This document shows, in pieces, positions 1 to 8,440 of a stretch of DNA of 37,569 bases (positions are counted from its first letter, which is position 1; every line of letters starts with the position of its first letter). The position numbers and the translations under genes were made by a program. Under the pieces are notes generated by a model. The model was not told the DNA's origin. It did no database searches and saw only the letters and a program-made list of their open reading frames with translations. Source of the stretch: Prevotellaceae bacterium (GTDB lineage: Bacteria > Bacteroidota > Bacteroidia > Bacteroidales > UBA932); assembly GCA_031274595.1 (NCBI GenBank), contig JAISPX010000160.1, positions 1 to 37,569 of the forward strand, read 5' to 3'.

Positions 1-45
1 CATGTGATAATTAGGAGATTCTTGGCAAGCCAAGCGAACAAGTTC

Positions 46-86
46 GATAAGCGGGAATGCTGAACTTGATTCAGTACCGCAATGAC
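46..86. repeat. Dispersed intergenic repeat fragment (GGGAATGCTGAACTTGATTCAGTACCGCAATGAC)
   Basis: Non-coding stretch resembling the 'TGCTGAACTTGATTCAGCA'-type intergenic repeat common in Bacteroidetes; only one copy in the window. Confidence 0.4.
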
Positions 87-120
87 AATCGCTTTTTTGA
101 GGCTTTTAAGACAGCCTCAC

Positions 121-195
121 AAAAACATGCCTCTGCATGTCGTGCGGGTTGCGGGTTGTCCCTTGAAATACCGACAATGCTCCGCACTAAAACAG
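121..195 (+). repeat. Dispersed repeat R2, copy 1 (AACATGCCTCTGCATGTCGTGCGGGTTGCGGGTTGT...)
   Basis: Near-identical to 8326-8400 (AACATGCCTCTGCCTGTCGCGCGGGATGCAGGCTGT); contains the small palindrome ACATGC-ctct-GCATGT. Confidence 0.75.
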
Positions 196-345
196 CGAAT
201 TTTTATCCCATTTTATACTCAATTATTGTTTGAATATCAAAATGAATTTGTAATTTTGCAAAGATTTTAAAAGGCGTTATAAAAATAATTTTGGCGCTGA
301 TATTTGCAAAAAACAAACAAACTAACGAAACAATTTTCTGATATA

Positions 346-546
346 ATGAAAATATTTATAAACGGAAAAGAAATTGAAATTTTTGACGGAGCCACAATAG
401 AATCGGCTGTCCGCAAATTTGACAAATCGGTTTTATCCGAAATAAAAAACGGAAAATCGGAAGTGTGCGACCAATATGGAAACCACGTAGCGCTTAGCGG
501 ACCACTGCATGAAAATTCACAAATAATAATAAAAATATCAAAATGA
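346..546 (+). CDS. Small 66-aa protein, possible ThiS/MoaD-like beta-grasp fold, translationally coupled to the 5'-nucleotidase
   Basis: MKIFINGKEIEIFDGATIESAVRKF...GNHVALSGPLHENSQIIIKISK; internal ATG at 346 preferred over 304; ATGA stop/start overlap with the next gene. Confidence 0.6.
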   Translation: MKIFINGKEIEIFDGATIESAVRKFDKSVLSEIKNGKSEVCDQYGNHVALSGPLHENSQIIIKISK

Positions 547-1979
547 AAAAACTACTCTACCTACTTGCAATCTTTGTTTTTACAAGTTGCTCAGCGACAA
601 ATGAAGAAAAACAAATAATTATTCTCTCAACCAACGATATGCATGCAAAAATCGACAATTATGCTAAAGTTGCAGCCTACGTTGACAAAGTAAGAAGCGA
701 AAACAAAAACGTTTTGCTGCTTAGCGGCGGCGATATGTTTTCGGGAAATCCTGTTGTTGACAAATATGCCGATAAAGGTTATCCGATGATTGATATAATG
801 AACAAAATCGGCTATGACTATGGCGCTTTGGGAAATCACGAATTTGATTACGGACAGGATTTTTTGGCAAAACGTATTGAACAGGCAAAATTTCCTTTGC
901 TTTGTGCAAACATGAAAGTTTCTGAACAGGCGCTCATCAAACAACCCGAACCCTACGCGCTGTTTAGTTTAGACGGAATTAAAGTTTGCATCCTGTCAAC
1001 CGTTCAGGTCGAAAATTCCAACGGCAAACTCATTCCAAGCACACATCCCGACAGAGTTAAAGATATTGATTTCTTTCAACCTGTCGAAACGGCTTTGGAA
1101 TATAAATATTTGCGCAAAAAATGCGATTTATTTATATCGCTCAGCCATGATGGCATAGATGAAGATGTTATTCTTGCTCAGAAAATGCCCGAACTTGATA
1201 TTATTATCGGCGGACATTCGCATACACGCGTTGATGGAATGATTGTGAACGACGTGCTTGTTTCGCAAACAGAATGTTATTTGAAATATGTAGGCAAGAC
1301 AACAATAACGCTAAAAGGCAAAAAGATTATTGACAAAAAATTTGAACTCATTGACGTATCAACGTTGCAGGATGAAAACGAGGAAGTGAAAGCCTTGATA
1401 AATAAATATTATGAAGATTCTCCGTTGAAAGAAATTATTGGCGAAGCGGGTTCGGATTTTACAGGCAAAGAAAATCTCGGAGGATTAATGGCTGACGCCG
1501 TTACAGCGGTTCACAATATTGATATAGCGTTTCAAAATTCGGGCGGAATACGCATCGGGAAAATAGAACAGGGGAATATTTCTTTGGCAAAAGTATATGA
1601 ACTTGACCCGTTTGATAATCAAATTATATTGTTTGAAATGAATTATGATGAAGTGTATTCGTTAATTAAAAATTCATATCGCAAAGGAAACAAAAGCGCA
1701 GATTTGATGACATCGGGAATTTCGTATGTGATTAAAGTGAAGAACAATGAAGTTGCCGATATAGAAATACGCGATATAAAAACAGGAAATCTGCTTGATA
1801 AGAATAAAATTCATAAAGTTGGAATGAACAGTTATATTTCATCGAGTTACGTATTCGACCACAAAGATGCAGGAAAATCATTAAACATAACATCTGCCGA
1901 AACGCTCGAAGAGTATATAAGACAACAAAAAAAAGTAAATCCGAAAGCCGGCAGAACAAGAATTGAAGAAATAAAATAA
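543..1979 (+). CDS. 5'-nucleotidase/metallophosphoesterase family lipoprotein (UshA/NadN-like)
   Basis: Lipobox LLAIFVFTSC; metallophosphatase motifs STNDMHAKI, SGGDMFSG, LGNHEFDYG, GGHSHTR; 5'-nucleotidase C-terminal motif NSGGIRIGKIEQGNIS. Confidence 0.9.
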   Translation: MKKLLYLLAIFVFTSCSATNEEKQIIILSTNDMHAKIDNYAKVAAYVDKVRSENKNVLLLSGGDMFSGNPVVDKYADKGYPMIDIMNKIGYDYGALGNHEFDYGQDFLAKRIEQAKFPLLCANMKVSEQALIKQPEPYALFSLDGIKVCILSTVQVENSNGKLIPSTHPDRVKDIDFFQPVETALEYKYLRKKCDLFISLSHDGIDEDVILAQKMPELDIIIGGHSHTRVDGMIVNDVLVSQTECYLKYVGKTTITLKGKKIIDKKFELIDVSTLQDENEEVKALINKYYEDSPLKEIIGEAGSDFTGKENLGGLMADAVTAVHNIDIAFQNSGGIRIGKIEQGNISLAKVYELDPFDNQIILFEMNYDEVYSLIKNSYRKGNKSADLMTSGISYVIKVKNNEVADIEIRDIKTGNLLDKNKIHKVGMNSYISSSYVFDHKDAGKSLNITSAETLEEYIRQQKKVNPKAGRTRIEEIK

Positions 1980-2000
1980 ATATTAAATTGTAATCGCAGC

Positions 2001-2044
2001 AAAACCACAAAGGCAATAAATATTTTCAAGTCCTTTGTGGTTTT
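2001..2044 (+). terminator. Rho-independent-like terminator after the 5'-nucleotidase
   Basis: Perfect 13-bp inverted repeat AAAACCACAAAGG / CCTTTGTGGTTTT ending in a T-run. Confidence 0.8.
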
Positions 2045-2100
2045 AGTGTAATTACAGATACTGTTTTTAGATTAATTCAAAAAAATATTATTTTTGCACT

Positions 2101-2883
2101 ATGATAGGAATTTTTGATTCGGGAGTGGGAGGAATATCCGTTTGGAAAGAACTTTACGGTTTAATGCCAAATCAGGATTTTATTTATGTTGCAGACAGCG
2201 CCAACTGTCCGTATGGACGCAAATCGGCAAGCGAAATTATTGAAAGAGCAAAAAAAATATCCGAATTTCTAATCAATAAAAATGCCGATATTATTGTTGT
2301 TGCGTGCAACACTGCAACCGCAGCGGCAATTAAATATTTGCGTATGCATTTTTCTGTTCCTTTTGTGGGAATGGAACCTGCAATAAAACCTGCGGCTCTC
2401 AAATCAAAAAGCGGCATTGTCGGCGTGCTTGCCACAGCAGGAACTTTCAAAGGTTCGCTGTATTTGGATACTCTCACAAAATTTGCTTCAAACATTAAAG
2501 TAATTGAACAAACAGGCGATGGACTTGTAGAACTTGTTGAAAACGGAAAAATATCGGGCGAAGAAACAGAATTGCTTTTGCAGAAATATATTAATCCTAT
2601 GATTGATGCAGGCGCTGATAACCTTGTGCTTGGCTGTACGCATTATCCTTTTCTCGCCGAAACAATTAAGAAAATTACAAATAACTCAATAACAATAATA
2701 AATCCTGCGCCGGCAGTTGCCATGCAAACAAAAAAAATCATTGCCGAAAACAATATAAACAATTCAAATAATTCCGGCGCAAACATGTTCATTTCCACAG
2801 GAAACCTTGAAACCATGAAAACGCTTGTACGCAGTATCAATCCCAATACCCGCGAACAAGATTTCGCAACACAAAAAATATAA
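2101..2883 (+). CDS. murI: Glutamate racemase
   Basis: MIGIFDSGVGGISVWKEL, YVADSANCPYG, VVACNTATAAAI, LGCTHYPFL motifs. Confidence 0.95.
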   Translation: MIGIFDSGVGGISVWKELYGLMPNQDFIYVADSANCPYGRKSASEIIERAKKISEFLINKNADIIVVACNTATAAAIKYLRMHFSVPFVGMEPAIKPAALKSKSGIVGVLATAGTFKGSLYLDTLTKFASNIKVIEQTGDGLVELVENGKISGEETELLLQKYINPMIDAGADNLVLGCTHYPFLAETIKKITNNSITIINPAPAVAMQTKKIIAENNINNSNNSGANMFISTGNLETMKTLVRSINPNTREQDFATQKI

Positions 2884-2920
2884 TGACAAAGAGTTATTAA
2901 AAAATGATTAATGGTTTTCC

Positions 2921-2956
2921 CCGTCATTGCGATGAACATAGCGAAGAAGCAATCTG
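2921..2956. repeat. CGTCATTGCGA...GAAGCAATC-type dispersed repeat
   Basis: CCGTCATTGCGATGAACATAGCGAAGAAGCAATC; degenerate related stretch at 17437-17470 (TTGTCATTGCAAACATAAAAGGTGAAGCAATCC). Confidence 0.6.
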
Positions 2957-2970
2957 ATTATTTTTTATTT

Positions 2971-3011
2971 CATCATTAACCATTTCGTAATAGCGGTTTG
3001 GTATTATAATC
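2971..3011 (-). repeat. Dispersed repeat R1, copy A (reverse orientation)
   Basis: CATCATTAACCATTTCGTAATAGCGGTTTGGTATTATAATC; reverse complement matches 32372+ (ATACCAAACCGCTATTA..AAATGGTTAAT). Confidence 0.75.
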
Positions 3012-3023
3012 AAATTTTACGCA

Positions 3024-3109
3024 ATTCCATGCTCAGAGAGTCAACATTTGTTCTCCGAGAACAAAATTCCTCGCTCAGAGAACAAATGTTGACTCTCTGA
3101 GCATGGAAT
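3024..3109. repeat. 86-bp near-perfect palindrome with 32-bp perfect arms
   Basis: ATTCCATGCTCAGAGAGTCAACATTTGTTCTC (3024-3055) is the exact reverse complement of 3078-3109; 22-nt centre with a further CGAG/CTCG pairing. Confidence 0.95.
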
Positions 3110-3170
3110 ATGGCAATGCAAACATAAAAATCCGCGCAACCTGCTCTCTATTCTGCGATTTCTCAATGAC

Positions 3171-3216
3171 AAACAAACAAACAAACAAATCAACAAATCA
3201 ACAAATCAACAAACAT
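3171..3216. repeat. Microsatellite (AAAC)n followed by (AAATCAAC)n
   Basis: AAACAAACAAACAAACAAATCAACAAATCAACAAATCAACAAAC. Confidence 0.9.
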
Positions 3217-3235
3217 TAATCATTAGCCATTTTTT

Positions 3236-5440
3236 CTACAGGGAAATGACGGTTTTATTTTTCAATTCAGCAATGGAAATACTGTAAGGCTGATAACCTG
3301 CGGCGCTAAAAATATAGCGTTGATAATCGATTTGTGTCGGAACGCCGCTTGGTCCTCCTTCTATACTGCTTCCGTATTTAAAATGTCTCACTGTCAATAA
3401 ATCAAATTTGATTTTGCCTGTTGCGTCTGTTGTAACAGTTTGTATGTAATCATCGTCGTCTGTGCGTAGCGTGATTGGTTTATTTGCCAGCGGCGCTCCG
3501 CTACCGTCGTTGATTGTCAACGTTTTTGTTTCACCATAACTCATTTCCATTTTACCTGAACTACCATAAAAATATGGAGTCATTTCGCTTTCGCTGAAAC
3601 CTGTATATTCCGTATCAACCATACGGTTATTGAATGTATTCCAGAACCAGAATCCAAGACGGACGGGGCGGAAAAATTCGCTGTCGTGTTCAATTTTCTC
3701 CAATTTGGTGCGATACAGCCACACGCTATTGCCGATTCCGTAACTCTTCCCGATAATAACTAAATTCACATTGCCGATGCAGTGATTGTCTTCAAAAATA
3801 ATTGGGCTGGGTCGTTCTTCGCTTCCATTTGTAGATCCTCCGCAGACGTCAATAGCGGCAAGTGAATAATTTACATCTCCGTTATAATATGCGCCTGTAT
3901 TACCCTGTTCGGGATTAGTGTTATTGCCGGGCATGGCTTCGACTTTGATCTTATTGCGACGGTAAACGATATTGTTGTCATGGTCGCTGTTGACAGTCCA
4001 TATACCACATGCGCCCGTGCAACCGTCTTCCGCTTTCAGCACGATGATATTGTCTTCAAAGAGCATGTTTTCCATCGTTCTGCCGTCGTAGTTCGTAACG
4101 CGCATCCCCACTACGCTTGATTTACGATTATATTCGGTACTGCGCATTGAAGGGGAAAATCCGCGCATGTAGATGAAGTTGTTGGATACATGAATGTCAT
4201 TTGCCCATCCTACTCCGAGCGGGTTGTAGCCCATGCCGAATATTTTGTTATGTGTCGCCTGACTCTCCGCATATATTCCCAGAGCAAAACTGTTCGTTTC
4301 AAAACTGTCGGAATACAATTCATTATGTTCTATCTTGCCACTGCCGTCTATACCTCGGTGACGGAAACGCCGCAGTGAATTGAATGCAAAAATATTACTT
4401 GGCTTACTTCCTGTCATGACTGCACGGATACCTGAATGACGGTCAGTAACGACCGAACCTCTGTCGTATAAAACATTATGATGTATATTTCCGTCAGATG
4501 TTTTCATACCGCAGATATCATCGCCGTAATAATCGACTGTAATACCAGCCACTTCGTTATAGGTGTCGCCCATGTGATATAAATAAAGAGGATTGAAACC
4601 ATCGCCTAAAATGCTTGCTCCACCGTTTCGACCTTGTTTTATAATGCCGTTAAAAATTTTGAAATTTACGAAGTTCCACAATCCCGAGCGGATACCGAAA
4701 GTAGCCTTTTCTTCGTAACGAGCGTCTCCTGTAATGTCTGGCGTACCATCATCGTAAATAATCGTATGTCCGTTGAGATCCAGTTCCACATTACTTGTTT
4801 TTATATTGATTGCCAGAGTCCGTACTGTCAAATCCTGCGTAAGCACGTATTTAGCATTACCTTGTGTCAATGTATATGGCGCTTCGCCTTCCATGTCTTC
4901 GGGAATACGAATAATGTCGGGCGTAAATTCCTTAGTTGTGAAAGTATAATCGCCGGATATGATACATATTCCGTCATAATCTTGCGCTTTGATACGGTAA
5001 TGGTATGTTTTGCCTGATTCTAATCCTTTAATATGATGAAGATGTTGATAATAGTAAGAATCCGATTGCTCGGTAGTTTGTCCATACTGATCTGTTTCTC
5101 CGTATTCGATGATGGATATAGCAGGCAAAGCAGTTGAAAAACCGACAGCATGAGAGTTGTAGGAATTGTGTTCCCAAAAACCTGTTTGTTCTATTGTCAG
5201 TTGACTGCCGAATGTTTCTTTGATAAATGGTTCTGTGTCGGGAGCAAAATTTTCCAGACGGTAGTTAAAAAAATATTCATCGTCATTTTTCGGGTTGATA
5301 AAGGCTTGCGGAGGCGTAAGCGAACATTCACATTCATCATCAACAGGATTACCGTTATCATCTTTAACATCCAAAGGCTCGGAACAGGATGACAAAACGA
5401 TGCATGTCAATAAAAGATACTTAGTAATTGTTGTTTTCAT
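3236..5440 (-). CDS. Large secreted lipoprotein: FN3-like N-terminus, right-handed parallel beta-helix region, Ig-like/carboxypeptidase-regulatory-like C-terminus
   Basis: Lipobox LLLTCIVLSSC; beta-helix-like text (VELDLNGHTIIYDDG, GNIHHNVLYDRGS, IEHNELYSDS, HVSNNFIYMRG, FEDNIIVLKAE); C-terminal NDGSGAPLANKPITLRTDDDDY..TTDATGKIKF. Confidence 0.75.
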   Translation of the reverse strand: MKTTITKYLLLTCIVLSSCSEPLDVKDDNGNPVDDECECSLTPPQAFINPKNDDEYFFNYRLENFAPDTEPFIKETFGSQLTIEQTGFWEHNSYNSHAVGFSTALPAISIIEYGETDQYGQTTEQSDSYYYQHLHHIKGLESGKTYHYRIKAQDYDGICIISGDYTFTTKEFTPDIIRIPEDMEGEAPYTLTQGNAKYVLTQDLTVRTLAINIKTSNVELDLNGHTIIYDDGTPDITGDARYEEKATFGIRSGLWNFVNFKIFNGIIKQGRNGGASILGDGFNPLYLYHMGDTYNEVAGITVDYYGDDICGMKTSDGNIHHNVLYDRGSVVTDRHSGIRAVMTGSKPSNIFAFNSLRRFRHRGIDGSGKIEHNELYSDSFETNSFALGIYAESQATHNKIFGMGYNPLGVGWANDIHVSNNFIYMRGFSPSMRSTEYNRKSSVVGMRVTNYDGRTMENMLFEDNIIVLKAEDGCTGACGIWTVNSDHDNNIVYRRNKIKVEAMPGNNTNPEQGNTGAYYNGDVNYSLAAIDVCGGSTNGSEERPSPIIFEDNHCIGNVNLVIIGKSYGIGNSVWLYRTKLEKIEHDSEFFRPVRLGFWFWNTFNNRMVDTEYTGFSESEMTPYFYGSSGKMEMSYGETKTLTINDGSGAPLANKPITLRTDDDDYIQTVTTDATGKIKFDLLTVRHFKYGSSIEGGPSGVPTQIDYQRYIFSAAGYQPYSISIAELKNKTVISL

Positions 5441-5685
5441 AATATAAATAAAACTTTGTGAATTAATAATTAAAACCGTGCAAAGTTACATAAAAATTCA
5501 TTAACGATACAAAAGCAGGTAAAAAATAATTTGTTTTTACAGAGAAAAGTAGAAAAATATTTTGAATTACCTGAACTCAATTAATACTAAACAGCCATCA
5601 AAATATGTTTAATGTTTTTTTGAGTATTTGTATTATATTATTTATTCTACTTGTTTCGCTTTGGCGTTAATCTGCGCAGTATTTT

Positions 5686-5716
5686 ATTATTAACTATTTC
5701 GTAATAGCAATTTGCT
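5686..5716 (-). repeat. Dispersed repeat R1, copy B (truncated)
   Basis: TTATTAACTATTTCGTAATAGCAATTTGCTG; reverse complement resembles the R1 core. Confidence 0.5.
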
Positions 5717-5804
5717 GTTGATATCGCAAGCATATAGACATTTCGCTTACAAATTACAATCATCTATATCATGTGCCAATTATAGCTTTTATCTTTTTTT
5801 GTGC

Positions 5805-5832
5805 TTGATATTTGAAAAAATATTTACATTTG
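5805..5832 (+). promoter_or_regulatory. Bacteroidetes-type promoter (-33 TTG / -7 TAnnTTTG) for the XRE-cupin gene
   Basis: TTG at 5805-5807, 17-bp spacer, TACATTTG at 5825-5832. Confidence 0.65.
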
Positions 5833-5854
5833 CAATATTTTTTAAAATAAGATA

Positions 5855-6424
5855 ATGGAAAATTTAGGGGAAAGAATAAAGCAATTGCGCGAAGCCGCAA
5901 ATGTTTCCGTTGAAGGCGCTGCAAAAGCGGCAGGACTCGAACCTTCACAAATTGAACTTATAGAAAGCGGTGAGGTTATTCCGAGAATATCGCTATTAAC
6001 AAAATTTGCTCGCTGCTTTGGCGTACGTGTCGGCACATTGCTCGATGGTTATGAAAAAATGGGACCTGTAATTACTCGAAATCGTAAGTTGCTGCCGACT
6101 ACGCGGCTTGCCGAAGAACATGCGGCTTATCGTTCGCACATGGATTATTTTTCGTTGGCGCAGGGAAAACATGACAGAAATATGGAGCCTTACATAGTGA
6201 ATATTCATTATTTGCCGCCGCTTCGCGAGTATTATCAAAGCCACGAAGGGGAAGAATTTTTCTATGTGATCGAAGGCGAAATATCAATTTATTACGGAAA
6301 CGAAATTTTTAATCTCAGCGCAGGCGACAGCATATATTACGATTCTGTTGTTCCGCATTGCGTTTCGTCGAGCAAGAAAGATGAAAATGCAAAAGTTTTG
6401 GCTGTTACATACACGCCGTTTTAA
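5855..6424 (+). CDS. XRE-family HTH regulator with C-terminal cupin domain
   Basis: N-terminal HTH (LGERIKQLREAANVSVEGAAKAAGLEPSQIELIESGEVIPRISLLTKFARCFGV) and cupin (HEGEEFFYVIEGEISIYYGNEIFNLSAGDSIYYDSVVPHCV). Confidence 0.9.
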   Translation: MENLGERIKQLREAANVSVEGAAKAAGLEPSQIELIESGEVIPRISLLTKFARCFGVRVGTLLDGYEKMGPVITRNRKLLPTTRLAEEHAAYRSHMDYFSLAQGKHDRNMEPYIVNIHYLPPLREYYQSHEGEEFFYVIEGEISIYYGNEIFNLSAGDSIYYDSVVPHCVSSSKKDENAKVLAVTYTPF

Positions 6425-6444
6425 TTATCTTTAATTTATATTTT

Positions 6445-8136
6445 ATGGCTGACAAATTGCAGAGAGATAATTCCTCCGAATCCAAAATATCTCTTATTGA
6501 TGACACGTTAGGCGGTTTACTCGAAAAATGGGCTGCCGAATGTCCGGAACACGATTTTCTGGTTTATCCCGACAGGAATTTACGATTGACATATAAAGAA
6601 TTTAATACTCGTGTTGATAATATTGCCTGCGCCCTGTTGTCGCTTGGAGTAACAAAAGGCAGTAAAGTAGGAGTTTGGGCAAAAAATGTTCCCGACTGGC
6701 TGACATTCATGTTTGCTTCGGCAAAAATCGGCGCCATACTTGTAACCATAAATACCAACTACAAAAAATCGGAAGTAGAATATATAATGCAAAATGCCGA
6801 TATTCATACAATGTGCTTGGTAAGCGGCTATCGCGACAATAATTATATTGATATTATTTACGATTTGGTTCCCGAACTGAAAACGCAAAATAGAGGCGAA
6901 CTCGAAAGCCCGCGTTTTCCCGAATTGAAAAATGTTGTGTATATAGGACAGGAAAAATATCGCGGAATGTACACAACTCTCGAACTTATTGTTATGGGAA
7001 ATTTTATGGACAAAGAACCTGTGCGTAGCATATCGTCAACAATAAATTGCCACGAGGAAGTAAACATGCAATATACTTCCGGCACAACAGGATTCCCGAA
7101 AGGCGTAATGTTGTCGCATCATAATATTTTGAATTGCGGCATGGCAACAGGCGAGTTTATGGATTTTACCTCCGCCGATAAATTACTTACCTGCGTTCCG
7201 CTGTTTCATTGTTTTGGCTGCGTACTGGCTTTATGCGCGGTAATCACTCATGGCTCAACAATGGTTATGATCGAAGAGTTTGATGCGCTCAAAGCGCTTG
7301 CATCCATTCACAAAGAACGTTGTACAATACTTTACGGAGTGCCTACAATGTTTATTGCCGAACTCAATCATCCGATGTTTGACATGTTTGATATGACATC
7401 GTTGCGTACGGGAATTATGGCAGGTTCGGTTTGTCCGATAGAAACGATGAAGCAAGTCATGGAACGCATGCACTGCAACGTAATAAGCGTATATGGACTG
7501 ACAGAAACTTCGCCCGGAATGACTGCCACACGAATGACCGACACCGCCGAAGTGCGCGCAACAACAGTAGGACACGATTTTCCTTTTGTTGAAGTAAAAG
7601 TTATAAATCCCGAAACAGGCAACGAATGTACTGTCGGCGAACAGGGCGAAATGTGTTGCCGCGGATACAATATCATGAAAGGATATTATAAAAACCCCGA
7701 AGCCACCGCCGAAATTATCGACTCTGACGGATTTTTACATTCAGGCGATTTAGGCGTAAAAGATGAAGATGGAAATTACAGAATAACAGGCAGAATAAAA
7801 GATATGATAATTCGCGGAGGCGAAAATATTTATCCCCGCGAGATAGAAACATTTTTGTATAAAATACCACAAATAAAAAACGTGGAAGTTGTAGGGCTTG
7901 CAAGTCCCAGATATGGCGAGCAGGTAGCGGCATTTATCACGCTCAAAGACGGCGAAACGCTTGCCGAAGAAGACGTCTTAACATATTGTCGGGGAAATAT
8001 TGCACGATACAAAATACCTAAATATATCTTTTTTATTGAAGAATTTCCGATGACGGCAAGCGGGAAAATCCAAAAATACCGCCTCCGCGACTTAGGCATA
8101 GAACTGCTCGAAAAGGCAGGAATAGAGATTGTCTAA
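6445..8136 (+). CDS. AMP-dependent acyl-CoA synthetase/ligase
   Basis: MQYTSGTTGFPKGVMLSHHN, YGLTETSPG, HSGDLGVKDEDGNYRITGRIKDMIIRGGENIYPREIE, C-terminal TASGKIQKYRLR; lies just downstream of the XRE-cupin gene. Confidence 0.93.
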   Translation: MADKLQRDNSSESKISLIDDTLGGLLEKWAAECPEHDFLVYPDRNLRLTYKEFNTRVDNIACALLSLGVTKGSKVGVWAKNVPDWLTFMFASAKIGAILVTINTNYKKSEVEYIMQNADIHTMCLVSGYRDNNYIDIIYDLVPELKTQNRGELESPRFPELKNVVYIGQEKYRGMYTTLELIVMGNFMDKEPVRSISSTINCHEEVNMQYTSGTTGFPKGVMLSHHNILNCGMATGEFMDFTSADKLLTCVPLFHCFGCVLALCAVITHGSTMVMIEEFDALKALASIHKERCTILYGVPTMFIAELNHPMFDMFDMTSLRTGIMAGSVCPIETMKQVMERMHCNVISVYGLTETSPGMTATRMTDTAEVRATTVGHDFPFVEVKVINPETGNECTVGEQGEMCCRGYNIMKGYYKNPEATAEIIDSDGFLHSGDLGVKDEDGNYRITGRIKDMIIRGGENIYPREIETFLYKIPQIKNVEVVGLASPRYGEQVAAFITLKDGETLAEEDVLTYCRGNIARYKIPKYIFFIEEFPMTASGKIQKYRLRDLGIELLEKAGIEIV

Positions 8137-8200
8137 TGATTAATGATAAAATGGTTAATGGTAAATCACTTTTAACTTTACAAACTTTATAACTGAATAA
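8135..8200 (+). repeat. Dispersed repeat R1, copy C1
   Basis: AATGATTAATGATAAAATGGTTAATGGTAAATCACTTTTAACTTTACAAACTTTATAACTGAAT; matches copies at 20741 and 32372. Confidence 0.8.
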
Positions 8201-8246
8201 AAAAGGTGTAGCGGAAATACCTCGGGCGTGAGAACATCTCACACCT

Positions 8247-8338
8247 ATGTGGGGAAACAAAAACGAAGCATATGGAGAAACAAAAACGACGCATAAGGGG
8301 GAACAAAAGCGACGCATAAGTGAGCAGAAACATGCCTC
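8247..8338. repeat. Tandem array, exact 23-bp period (3 clear units plus 1 degenerate)
   Basis: ATGTGGGGAAACAAAAACGAAGC / ATATGGAGAAACAAAAACGACGC / ATAAGGGGGAACAAAAGCGACGC / ATAAGTGAGCAGAAACATGCCTC. Confidence 0.85.
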
Positions 8339-8400
8339 TGCCTGTCGCGCGGGATGCAGGCTGTTATATGAAAAAACGACTGCGCTCTGTGCGTAATATC
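8326..8400 (+). repeat. Dispersed repeat R2, copy 2
   Basis: AACATGCCTCTGCCTGTCGCGCGGGATGCAGGCTGT; matches 121-195. Confidence 0.75.
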
Positions 8401-8440
8401 TTTTATCCTTATTTTCTACCGAACTTTAATCTTTAACGGG

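Noticed and set aside
82-270. 62-aa ORF at window start
   Set aside because: Overlaps dispersed repeat R2 and a hairpin; composition is not protein-like and no promoter was found
627-944. 105-aa minus-strand ORF inside the 5'-nucleotidase gene
   Set aside because: Antisense to a confidently identified gene; no domain-like sequence
4634-5017. 127-aa plus-strand ORF inside the beta-helix lipoprotein gene
   Set aside because: Shadow ORF antisense to an intact long CDS
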